In this document: positions 1 to 5,245 of the stretch, one piece after another
Numbering within the stretch: the first letter of the stretch is position 1
Layout of the letters: the number at the start of each line of letters is the position of its first letter
NCBI GenBank assembly: GCA_947245315.1
Contig: CAMXNV010000106.1
Location: 1-7,622, forward strand
Origin: an uncultured Oscillibacter sp.
GTDB taxonomy: Bacteria > Bacillota > Clostridia > Oscillospirales > Oscillospiraceae
Reading direction: 5' to 3'
DNA: 7,622 bases
Notes under the pieces: generated by a model
Databases searched by the model: none
Seen by the model: the letters and a program-made list of their open reading frames with translations, nothing else
What the model was told of the DNA's origin: nothing
Program-made: the position numbers and the translations under genes

Positions 1-49
1 GTCCGCTCGCCCTTGCCCTTCACTTCCCTTCGTGCCGGACAGCTTTGTT

Positions 50-78
50 AGATTATCACTTCCCCTTTGCTTTGTCAA
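50..78 (-). promoter_or_regulatory. Probable SigA-type promoter reading left, out of the window
   Basis: On the minus strand there is a perfect -35 box TTGACA (plus-strand 73-78). It is followed by GATAAT (52-57, 15-bp spacer, 5 of 6 matches to TATAAT), or alternatively TAATCT (50-55, 17-bp spacer, only 3 of 6). Transcription would run leftwards through a purine-rich leader into a gene beyond base 1 that cannot be seen. The 15-bp spacer is shorter than usual, so the exact -10 is uncertain. The rest of 1-225 holds no gene I can support, only pyrimidine-rich tracts. Confidence 0.4.
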
Positions 79-187
79 TCCCTTTTTTGACTTTTTTCTC
101 CCTTTTTGTAAAATAACGGTGAAACGCCTCGAACCCGGCGTGCCCTCTGTGCAGTTCCCACAACACCGGCCCCCGGAGCAAACTCAA

Positions 188-217
188 CGGGCCGGTCTCC
201 CGCAGGAAACCGGCCCG
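188..217 (-). terminator. Intrinsic terminator of the dusB-sigma-anti-sigma operon
   Basis: A perfect 9-bp stem, CGGGCCGGT (188-196) with ACCGGCCCG (209-217), closes a 12-nt loop. In the minus-strand direction it starts 8 nt past the anti-sigma stop codon and is followed by the moderately T-rich TTGAGTTTG. The position right after the last gene of the operon and the stem strength fit a Rho-independent terminator. The weak U-tract lowers certainty. Confidence 0.65.
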
Positions 218-225
218 AAGGACAC

Positions 226-1098
226 TTATTCAATAGGCCCCGTCACCGCCACCAGGAAGGGACCCTCCGCCTCCTCCGGCAGCTCCTCCGGGCGGCTCAG
301 GGCCTCCAGCAGCGTCCGGTACTCCTCCGCGGTCAGCTCATAGCGCCACTCCATACCGTTTTCCCAAACCACGGCAAAGCCGTCCAGCAGGTCCCCGGCC
401 TCTTCCTCGGTCAGGCACAGCGCGGGCTGTTTCTCCTGCTTTTCCATGGCGGAGGAGTTGACGTAGACCTGCGCGTTGTCTTTGGCCGCCTCCGGGGCCG
501 CCGGAGCCTCCGAGGGTGTCGGAGCCGCCGGGGACGCGGCGGGCAGGCTGGCCTCCGCCGCCCGGTTCCGGAGGGCGTCCATGGACGTCATGACCGTCTC
601 CCCTTCCTCGGTGGAACCGGCTGTCTCTCCGCTCTCCGGGACGCTTTCCGCCCCCTCGTCCGCCGCCGCGCAGTCCTCCGCGCCGCCCTCTATGGCATAG
701 AGGACCGGGGCGTCGCCGCCCCCGGCGGGTGCGGCCCTCTGATAGCTCACCCCGTCCCCGGGGCCGCCCCAGGTCAGCAGGACCAGGCCGCAGCAGGCGG
801 CCAGCGCCGCCAGGGAACCAACCCAGCGCCGGGCGGAGCGCCGCCGCAGCTCCAGGACCTTCTTCTCCCTGCCGGAGGCCTCCCGGATGCGCTCCATCAC
901 GCGCTCGGCGAAGCCCTCCGGCACCTCCGTGTCCTCCACCTCCGGGAACCCGGCCCGGATGGCCAGGCCGTCGTCCACGTAGGCCTGGCAGCCGGGGCAG
1001 GTCTCCAGGTGGCTCTGCACCCGCTCCAGCTCCTCCGGCGGCAGTTCCCCGTCCAGATACAAATCCAGCAGGGCCGCGTATTGCTCACAGTATTTCAT
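226..1098 (-). CDS. Membrane-anchored zinc-finger anti-sigma factor
   Basis: This 290-residue protein should bind and silence the ECF sigma factor encoded immediately upstream. The N-terminus is a zinc-binding anti-sigma (zf-HC2) domain with the H-x3-C-x2-C signature at H30, C34 and C37, and an additional cysteine at C4. A basic stretch (about 77-91) precedes one membrane segment (about 93-110). Residues 111-215 are an Ala/Pro/Glu/Ser-rich, probably disordered extracellular linker. A compact acidic, tryptophan-containing C-terminal domain follows (about 222-290), which I do not recognise and which may be the signal-sensing part. The start is set by an ATGA overlap with the sigma gene and a GGGAGGG ribosome-binding site 6 nt upstream. 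Anti-sigma function follows from the motif, the membrane segment and gene order. The signal it senses is unknown. Confidence 0.88.
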   Translation of the reverse strand: MKYCEQYAALLDLYLDGELPPEELERVQSHLETCPGCQAYVDDGLAIRAGFPEVEDTEVPEGFAERVMERIREASGREKKVLELRRRSARRWVGSLAALAACCGLVLLTWGGPGDGVSYQRAAPAGGGDAPVLYAIEGGAEDCAAADEGAESVPESGETAGSTEEGETVMTSMDALRNRAAEASLPAASPAAPTPSEAPAAPEAAKDNAQVYVNSSAMEKQEKQPALCLTEEEAGDLLDGFAVVWENGMEWRYELTAEEYRTLLEALSRPEELPEEAEGPFLVAVTGPIE

Positions 1099-1703
1099 TG
1101 ACGGCCCTCCCTTCCTGTCTCTTTAGACGGCGGCGGCGGAGAAAAGTTCCCGCCGGCCAGCAAAAAACTTCGCAATCGCTTTCGTCCCCGGCTGATCCGG
1201 GACTTCACCGTCCCCAGGTCCAGCCCCAGGGCCGCGCCGATCTCCTCGTAGCGGAGCTGGTGCAGCTCCCGGAGCACCAGCACCTCCCGGTACTCCGGCG
1301 GCAGGGCCCGGAGGCCCGCCTCGATCTGCTCCCCCAGCTCCCGGCGCTCCGCCTCCTCCTGGGGGGAGGGCATGGGAGATGGGACGTCCAGGTTCAGCTC
1401 CTCGTCGTCCAGGGAGACGGCGGCCTGCCGCCGCCCCTCCCGCCGGAGGAGGTCCACACAGGCGTTGGAGGCCAGCCGGTAGAGCCAGGTGGAAAAGCTG
1501 CTCTCCTCCCGGAAGCCCTCCAGCCCCTGCCAGGCGGCCAGGAAGGCCTCCTGGGCGGCCTCGGCGGCGTCCTCCGGGTTCCGGCACATCCGCCGGGTCA
1601 GGGCCAGCACCCGTTTCTCATAGAGGCGGACCAGCTCCTCAAAGGCCCCCTGGTCCCCCCGCCGGGCGGCGGCGACCCAAGCCCGCTCCTGCTCCCCGGT
1701 CAT
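1095..1703 (-). CDS. ECF-type RNA polymerase sigma factor (SigW/RpoE-like)
   Basis: This 202-residue protein has the two-domain build of extracytoplasmic-function sigma factors. Region 2 (about 18-90) contains the DAAEAAQEAFLAAW core-binding helix, the FSTWLYRLASNACVDLLRR -10-recognition segment and no region 3. A short acidic linker (about 97-125) leads to region 4 (about 127-180), with the helix-turn-helix around 150-172 (YEEIGAALGLDLGTVKSRIS). It would direct RNA polymerase to a stress or envelope regulon. Its activity is presumably held off by the co-encoded membrane anti-sigma. The ATG overlaps the dusB stop (ATGA) and has a GGAGGAG site 5 nt upstream, so translation is likely coupled. 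A proline-rich, charged C-terminal tail (about 184-202) is dispensable-looking. No autoregulatory promoter is evident. The specific regulon cannot be told from sequence. Confidence 0.93.
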   Translation of the reverse strand: MTGEQERAWVAAARRGDQGAFEELVRLYEKRVLALTRRMCRNPEDAAEAAQEAFLAAWQGLEGFREESSFSTWLYRLASNACVDLLRREGRRQAAVSLDDEELNLDVPSPMPSPQEEAERRELGEQIEAGLRALPPEYREVLVLRELHQLRYEEIGAALGLDLGTVKSRISRGRKRLRSFLLAGGNFSPPPPSKETGREGRQ

Positions 1704-2692
1704 AGGCGCTCCTCCCCCCGGTCCCGGAGGTCCCGCTTGATGCCCCGGGTCACCTCATACACATCCTCCAGCGTATTCATCCGCACAATCTGCTCCTTAT
1801 AATAATTGGCGTAGGGCACGCCCTTCAAGTACCAGCAGTAGTGCCGCCGGGCCTCCAGAATGGCGGTCCGCTCCCCCTTGTACTCCGCCGCCAGCTCAAA
1901 CTGCCGCACGGCCAGATCGCAGCGCTCCGCCAGGGGCGGCAGGGGCGGGACGGGCTCCCCCTCCAGCAGGGCCTTGGCCTGTTGGAAAATCCAGGGGTTG
2001 CCGAAGCAGCCCCGACCGATCATGGCCATGTCCGCCTTGGTGTGCTGGAGAATCCGGAGAACGTCCCCGGGCTTCCAGATGTCCCCGTTGGCAATGACGG
2101 GGATGGACACCGCTTCCTTCACGGCCCGGATGCAATTCCAGTCCGCCTGGCCGCCGTAGACCTGGGCCCGGGTCCTGCCGTGGACGGCCACGGCGGAGGC
2201 CCCCGCCTGTTCCAGCACCCGGGCGAACTCCACGCAGTTGCAGCTCCCCAGGTCCCAGCCCCGCCGGAACTTGGCGGTAACGGGGACGGAGGGCAGGGCC
2301 CTCGCCACCGCCTCCACAATGCGCCCCGCCTTTTCCGGGTCCTTCATCAGGGCGGCCCCGTCGCCGTTGTTCACGATTTTTCCCATGGGGCAGCCCATGT
2401 TGATGTCCAGGATGTCCGCCCCGGTGTGTTCGATGGCGATCTGGGCGGCCTCGGCCATGCAAACCGGGTCGCTGCCGAAAATCTGGACGGCGGCGGGGTG
2501 CTCCCCGGGGAACTGGCGCAGCAGGGAGAAGGTCTTTTTATCCTTATAGCACAGGGCCTTGGAGGAGATGAGCTCCGTGCAGGTGTAGCCCGCCCCCAGC
2601 TCGGCGCAGAGCTGCCGGAAGGCGGCGTCGGTGACCCCGGCCATAGGGGCCAGGGCCAGCTTGGAGGAAATCTCCACGGTTCCAATGGTCAT
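1700..2692 (-). CDS. dusB: tRNA-dihydrouridine synthase (DusB family)
   Basis: This FMN-dependent enzyme reduces uridine to dihydrouridine in tRNA using NADPH. The 330-residue length is normal for DusB. The N-terminal TIM barrel shows the FMN-binding start APMAGVTDAAF (15-25) and the catalytic cysteine C101 in NMGCP. It also shows K141 in TAKFRRGW, HGRTR at 171-175, and the phosphate-binding NGDI (202-205) and GRGCFGNPWIF (227-237). A helical tRNA-binding domain occupies about 250-330. I chose the ATG at 2692 because AAAGGAG lies 8 nt upstream and the next residues match the family start. A longer reading from a TTG at 2860 would translate a repeat. It is first in an operon with the sigma and anti-sigma genes, and its stop overlaps the sigma ATG. 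Confidence 0.95.
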   Translation of the reverse strand: MTIGTVEISSKLALAPMAGVTDAAFRQLCAELGAGYTCTELISSKALCYKDKKTFSLLRQFPGEHPAAVQIFGSDPVCMAEAAQIAIEHTGADILDINMGCPMGKIVNNGDGAALMKDPEKAGRIVEAVARALPSVPVTAKFRRGWDLGSCNCVEFARVLEQAGASAVAVHGRTRAQVYGGQADWNCIRAVKEAVSIPVIANGDIWKPGDVLRILQHTKADMAMIGRGCFGNPWIFQQAKALLEGEPVPPLPPLAERCDLAVRQFELAAEYKGERTAILEARRHYCWYLKGVPYANYYKEQIVRMNTLEDVYEVTRGIKRDLRDRGEERL

Positions 2693-2726
2693 AGGGGGAA
2701 CTCCTTTCTCCCATTCTTCAAAGGGC

Positions 2727-2755
2727 ATCATACCACAGCTCCGGCAAAAAGTCCA
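2727..2755 (-). promoter_or_regulatory. Promoter of the dusB-sigma-anti-sigma operon
   Basis: On the minus strand, TGGACT (plus-strand 2750-2755) and TATGAT (2727-2732) are separated by 17 bp. TATGAT is preceded by TGG, giving an extended -10. This would start transcription near 2720, leaving a leader of about 28 nt before the dusB ATG that contains its ribosome-binding site. The boxes match SigA consensus at 4 of 6 and 5 of 6. No ECF-type promoter is obvious here. Confidence 0.55.
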
Positions 2756-2820
2756 TGACGGCTTGGAGGAGGGGAGTGTTTGATCGCACATTTTATAATG
2801 TTTAATTTTACCTTGGCATG

Positions 2821-2903
2821 GTGTAGGGGCGATTATTAATCGCCCCTCCTCCGGGGACAACCGGGGTTCCGGGGGATGGCCGGTCTGGGGACCGGCCCCA
2901 CAC
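2821..2903 (+). repeat. GTAGGGG palindromic intergenic repeat, unit A
   Basis: The unit opens with GTGTAGGGG. It runs into a palindrome of 11-bp arms around one central base (2825-2847, arm AGGGGCGATTA), then a second hairpin GGCCGGTC/GACCGGCC (2878-2885 with 2890-2897), and ends GGCCCCACAC. It is a near-copy, in the opposite orientation, of unit B at 2926-3012. Both share the head, the TTCCGGGG segment and the terminal hairpin. No coding function is likely. It sits between two divergent promoters, outside both. Confidence 0.7.
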
Positions 2904-2908
2904 TTCTT

Positions 2909-3028
2909 CTACCGATAGAACACCCTGTGGGGCCTGGTCCCCAGACCAGGCCATTTCCCCGGAAACTTGGCGCTCCCGAAAAACGGGAGGGGACAGAGCC
3001 CCTCCCCTACACGGTGTTCTATCGGTAG
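2909..3028. mobile_element. 120-bp MITE-like element with 16-bp terminal inverted repeats (contains unit B)
   Basis: CTACCGATAGAACACC at 2909-2924 and its exact complement at 3013-3028 bracket a second GTGTAGGGG unit (2926-3012, read on the minus strand). Inside are three hairpins: GGCCTGGTC/GACCAGGCC with a 4-nt loop (2931-2952), CTCCCG/CGGGAG with an AAAAA loop (2973-2989), and GGGAGGGG/CCCCTCCC with a 6-nt loop (2985-3006), which competes with the second. There is no room for a transposase, and I see no clear target-site duplication in the flanks. It is either a non-autonomous mobile element or a structured intergenic repeat. The terminal repeats are directly visible. Mobility is inference. 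Confidence 0.55.
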
Positions 3029-3036
3029 TCCTCCCC

Positions 3037-3075
3037 GTAGGGGCCGCCGCCCTCGGCGGCCCGTTCCTCCGGAAC
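3037..3075 (+). repeat. GTAGGGG palindromic intergenic repeat, unit C (short)
   Basis: A third copy of the GTAGGGG head (3037-3043) leads directly into a perfect 9-bp hairpin, GGGCCGCCG/CGGCGGCCC (3041-3049 with 3054-3062, loop CCCT). A small GTTCC/GGAAC palindrome follows (3063-3075). It lacks the GGCCCCACA end seen in units A and B, so it may be a truncated or different subtype. The following bases up to 3140 are pyrimidine-rich with no gene. Confidence 0.55.
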
Positions 3076-3142
3076 CTCCCCATTCCCGAAAAACGGTCAC
3101 CCCCCTTCCCTCCCTTTCCCAGGAAAATCCCCTCCCCGGCAA

Positions 3143-3171
3143 TTGAATTCTGTCGAAGCTCCTGTTATAAT
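3143..3171 (+). promoter_or_regulatory. SigA-type promoter of the sensor kinase/response regulator operon
   Basis: TTGAAT (3143-3148) and a perfect TATAAT (3166-3171) are spaced by exactly 17 bp. A start near 3178 would give a leader of about 32 nt carrying the AAAGGAG ribosome-binding site (3195-3201), 8 nt before the kinase ATG. No separate operator is recognisable. Confidence 0.75.
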
Positions 3172-3209
3172 GAGGGAAATCCGCAGCCTATAGGAAAGGA
3201 GCCTCCGTC

Positions 3210-4289
3210 ATGACCTTCCGCAAGCCCTGGATTTCCCCCCTGTTCCCCTTCTCCTGGCGGGACCTGGCCCTCACCGCGGCCATCTTCTCCTGTGCCGTGG
3301 CCCTCTGCTTCTTCCTCCAGAACGCGGGCGTCATCGAGGGCTTCGCCCCGCCGGTCTTCGTGCTGGCGGTGCTGCTGGTCTCCCGGCTCACCACGGGCTA
3401 CCTCTTCGGCCTCATCGCCACGGTGCTGGGCATGGTCTGCGTCAACTTCGTGTTCACCTACCCCTACTGGGCCTTCAACCTCAGCCTCTCCGGCTATCCC
3501 CTCACCTTTTTCACGCTGCTGATGGTCTCCCTCATCACCAGCACCCTCACCGCCCAGGCCAAGCGCCAGGCCCGCCTCCTGGCGGAGAGCGAGCGGGAGA
3601 AAATGCGGGCCAACCTGCTCCGCTCCGTCTCCCACGACATCCGGACCCCCCTGACCTCCATCGTGGGGTCCACCTCCGCCGTGCTGGAGAACCCGGGCCT
3701 CTCCAGGCAGGAGCAGCGGGAGCTGCTGGAAAACGCCCGGGAGGAGGCCCAGTGGCTGATCCGGGTGGTGGAAAACCTCCTCTCCATCACCCGCATGGGG
3801 GACGCCCAGGCCCGCATCGCCAAGGAGCCAGAGCCCGCCGAGGAGGTGCTGGGGGCCGCGGCCCAGAAGTTCCGCCGCCGCTTTCCCCGGGTGAAGGTCA
3901 CCGTCTCCGCGCCGGAGGAGCTGCTGATGGTCCCCATGGACCCCATCCTCATGGAACAGGTCCTGGCCAACCTGCTGGAGAACGCCGCCGTCCACGGCCG
4001 GGCCGCCAACGTGGCCCTGGTGCTGGAGGCCGGGGAGGGCTTCGCCCGGATCACCGTCCGGGACGACGGCGGCGGCATCCCCAAGGGGGAGTTGGACAGC
4101 CTTTTCGACGGCCGCCTCAAACCCCACCGGGCCCCCGACGGAGACGGGAAGCGCAACATGGGCCTGGGCCTCTCCGTCTGCCGGGCCATCGTCCTGGCCC
4201 ACGGGGGGAGCATCACCGCCCGGAACCTGCCCCGGGGGGCGGAGTTCTCCTTCCGCCTGCCCACCACTGTCAAGGAGGTACCCCTATGA
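3210..4289 (+). CDS. DUF4118 sensor histidine kinase (KdpD C-terminal-half-like)
   Basis: This 359-residue membrane kinase should autophosphorylate and pass phosphate to the response regulator encoded next. Four membrane segments (about 19-36, 48-60, 63-82, 97-113) resemble the DUF4118 transmembrane region of KdpD. They are followed by a HisKA dimerisation domain (about 128-197) with the phospho-accepting H142 in SVSHDIRTPLTS. The ATP-binding domain (about 240-352) has an N-box NLLENAAVH (254-262), G1 DDGGGI (285-290) and G2 GLGLS (318-322). KdpD proteins are usually about 900 residues with N-terminal KdpD and Usp-like domains. Those are absent here, and the clean promoter and ribosome-binding site at this start argue against truncation. 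No kdpFABC genes lie nearby, so a potassium signal cannot be assumed. The stop overlaps the regulator ATG. Confidence 0.92.
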   Translation: MTFRKPWISPLFPFSWRDLALTAAIFSCAVALCFFLQNAGVIEGFAPPVFVLAVLLVSRLTTGYLFGLIATVLGMVCVNFVFTYPYWAFNLSLSGYPLTFFTLLMVSLITSTLTAQAKRQARLLAESEREKMRANLLRSVSHDIRTPLTSIVGSTSAVLENPGLSRQEQRELLENAREEAQWLIRVVENLLSITRMGDAQARIAKEPEPAEEVLGAAAQKFRRRFPRVKVTVSAPEELLMVPMDPILMEQVLANLLENAAVHGRAANVALVLEAGEGFARITVRDDGGGIPKGELDSLFDGRLKPHRAPDGDGKRNMGLGLSVCRAIVLAHGGSITARNLPRGAEFSFRLPTTVKEVPL

Positions 4290-4990
4290 CCATCCGGGAA
4301 AAAATCCTCGTCATCGAGGACGAGAAGAGCATCGCCCAATTCATCGCCGCCGTGCTGGACGGCCAGGGCTACGAGACCATCCAGGCCCGCTCCGGACAGG
4401 AGGGCCTGTCCATGATCTCCTCCCACTGCCCCGACCTGGTGATCCTGGACCTGGGGCTCCCCGACATGGACGGGATGGACATCCTCCGGCAGCTCCGGAG
4501 CTGGTCCAGCCTGCCGGTGGTGGTGGTCTCCGCCCGGTCCCACGAGCGGGACAAGGTGACGGCCCTGGACCAGGGGGCCGACGACTACCTCACCAAGCCC
4601 TTCGGCACCGGGGAGCTGCTGGCCCGGGTCCGCACGGCCATCCGGCACACCCGCACCGCCAGCGGCAACAATGAAATCGCCCAAAAGGGCACCTACTCCG
4701 TCCGGGACCTGGTCATCGACTACAACAAGCACCAGGTCCTGGTCCGGGGGGAGAACGCCAGGCTCACCCTGGGGGAGTTCCGCATCGTGGCCCTGCTTGG
4801 CAAGCACGCCGGGAAGGTGCTGACCTACGACTACATCATCAAGGAGCTCTGGGGCCCCCGGGCCGGCGGGGGGAACCAGATTCTCCGGGTCAACATGGCC
4901 AACATCCGCCGGAAGATCGAGCGCAACCCCGCCGAGCCGGAATACCTCTTCACCGAGGTGGGCGTGGGCTACCGGCTGGCCGAGGAGTGA
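4286..4990 (+). CDS. OmpR-family response regulator (KdpE-like)
   Basis: This 234-residue DNA-binding regulator is the partner of the upstream kinase. The receiver domain (about 6-118) has the acidic pair E11/D12, the phospho-acceptor D55 in VILDLGLPDMDG, S82 in VSARS and K104 in LTKPF. A linker follows. The C-terminal winged-helix domain (about 135-232) contains the RVNMANIRRKIE recognition helix and ends TEVGVGYRLAEE, a wording typical of KdpE-type regulators. The start is the ATG of an ATGA overlap, with AGGAGG 7 nt upstream inside the kinase gene, so the two are translationally coupled. A reading frame open further upstream (from 3752) merely overlaps the kinase gene and is not used. Target genes are unknown. 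The usual kdpFABC target is not in this window. Confidence 0.94.
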   Translation: MTIREKILVIEDEKSIAQFIAAVLDGQGYETIQARSGQEGLSMISSHCPDLVILDLGLPDMDGMDILRQLRSWSSLPVVVVSARSHERDKVTALDQGADDYLTKPFGTGELLARVRTAIRHTRTASGNNEIAQKGTYSVRDLVIDYNKHQVLVRGENARLTLGEFRIVALLGKHAGKVLTYDYIIKELWGPRAGGGNQILRVNMANIRRKIERNPAEPEYLFTEVGVGYRLAEE

Positions 4991-5008
4991 GAAGTCCGTC
5001 AAGCCCCC

Positions 5009-5037
5009 CGGGCGTAGAATTTTCCCCCGAATTTTTT
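5009..5037 (+). terminator. Candidate terminator after the two-component operon
   Basis: A short CGGG/CCCG stem (5009-5012 with 5026-5029), possibly extended by an inner GAA/TTC pairing, is followed directly by a run of six T (5032-5037). It begins 18 nt after the response-regulator stop. The stem is weak, so this is tentative. Confidence 0.35.
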
Positions 5038-5086
5038 ACAGCCTTTTCCAAATCCCCCCAAACCCTTGCCGCTGCTGGCGTTGGCG

Positions 5087-5119
5087 GGCCGGGGCGCCGC
5101 CGGGCCGGAAAATTTTTTT
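5087..5119 (+). terminator. Second candidate terminator before the nrdD promoter
   Basis: GGCCGG (5087-5092) can pair with CC-G-GGCC (5100-5106) with one bulged G, around a 7-nt loop. GGAAAA and seven T (5113-5119) follow. The strong GC stem and T-tract suggest termination of transcription from the two-component operon. The 6-nt gap between stem and T-run is unusual. Confidence 0.35.
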
Positions 5120-5139
5120 GTGTTTGTAGCAAAAAACAC

Positions 5140-5168
5140 TTGCGCCCCTATATCTTGTGTGTTATGCT
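5140..5168 (+). promoter_or_regulatory. Probable nrdD promoter
   Basis: TTGCGC (5140-5145) and TATGCT (5163-5168) are 17 bp apart, and TGT precedes the -10, giving an extended -10. Transcription would start near 5175, about 70 nt before the ATG. The -35 is poor (3 of 6), which fits a regulated promoter. A second TATAAT at 5221-5226 has no good -35 and is a weaker alternative. The NrdR box lies inside the spacer of this promoter, supporting this choice. Confidence 0.5.
5145..5160 (+). promoter_or_regulatory. NrdR box 1 (operator for the ribonucleotide reductase repressor)
   Basis: CCCCTATATCTTGTGT matches the 16-bp NrdR consensus acaCwAtATaTwGtgt as I know it at 13 of 16 positions, including the whole right half TTGTGT. 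It lies directly between the -35 and -10 of the proposed nrdD promoter. ATP/dATP-loaded NrdR binding there would block RNA polymerase. NrdR itself is not encoded in the window. Confidence 0.65.
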
Positions 5169-5176
5169 TGGCCTAC

Positions 5177-5192
5177 TGCCAACGGATTGTGG
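5177..5192 (+). promoter_or_regulatory. Possible weak NrdR box 2
   Basis: TGCCAACGGATTGTGG keeps the ATTGTG right half and about 9 of 16 consensus positions. It starts exactly 32 bp downstream of box 1, that is, three helical turns, the spacing known for paired NrdR boxes. By sequence alone it would not be called. The spacing is the main argument. Confidence 0.35.
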
Positions 5193-5215
5193 TAATCACA
5201 GGCGGGATTACTACA
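5188..5215 (+). promoter_or_regulatory. Dyad symmetry / stem-loop in the nrdD leader
   Basis: TGTGGTAATC (5188-5197) and GATTACTACA (5206-5215) are complementary over 10 positions (nine Watson-Crick pairs and one G-U) around an 8-nt centre. In RNA this would form a stem-loop about 30 nt before the nrdD ATG. In DNA it could be an operator just upstream of the TATAAT at 5221. It overlaps the possible second NrdR box. The function is unknown. Confidence 0.45.
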
Positions 5216-5245
5216 GTGTGTATAATGACTGCTAGGGGGATACAA

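Noticed and set aside
32..343. 103-codon plus-strand frame at the left end
   Set aside because: It runs through the terminator and into the anti-sigma gene in antisense, with no ribosome-binding site or recognisable domain.
729..1802. 357-codon plus-strand frame opposite the sigma and anti-sigma genes
   Set aside because: The product is Pro/Arg/Gly-rich with no motif and covers a clear sigma factor on the other strand.
2794..2799. TATAAT on the plus strand in an AT-rich patch between dusB and the repeats
   Set aside because: There is no -35 at a suitable distance and no gene directly downstream. The kinase has a better promoter at 3143-3171.
2693..2860. 56-residue N-terminal extension of DusB from a TTG
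   Set aside because: The extension would be read from the palindromic repeat and through the proposed promoter. The ATG at 2692 has a proper ribosome-binding site and begins where the DusB family begins.
3165..5002. Long minus-strand open frames opposite the kinase and response regulator
   Set aside because: They are low-complexity shadows of two well-defined two-component genes, a consequence of the high GC content.
5187..5201. TTGTGGTAATCACAG as a CRP, Fnr or Rex site
   Set aside because: The half-sites are too close together and do not fit TGTGA-N6-TCACA, TTGAT-N4-ATCAA or the 18-bp Rex consensus. It is better described as part of the longer dyad.
5066..5245. 60-residue N-terminal extension of NrdD
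   Set aside because: It would cover the promoter, NrdR box and leader. The ATP-cone starts at the ATG at 5246, which has its own ribosome-binding site.
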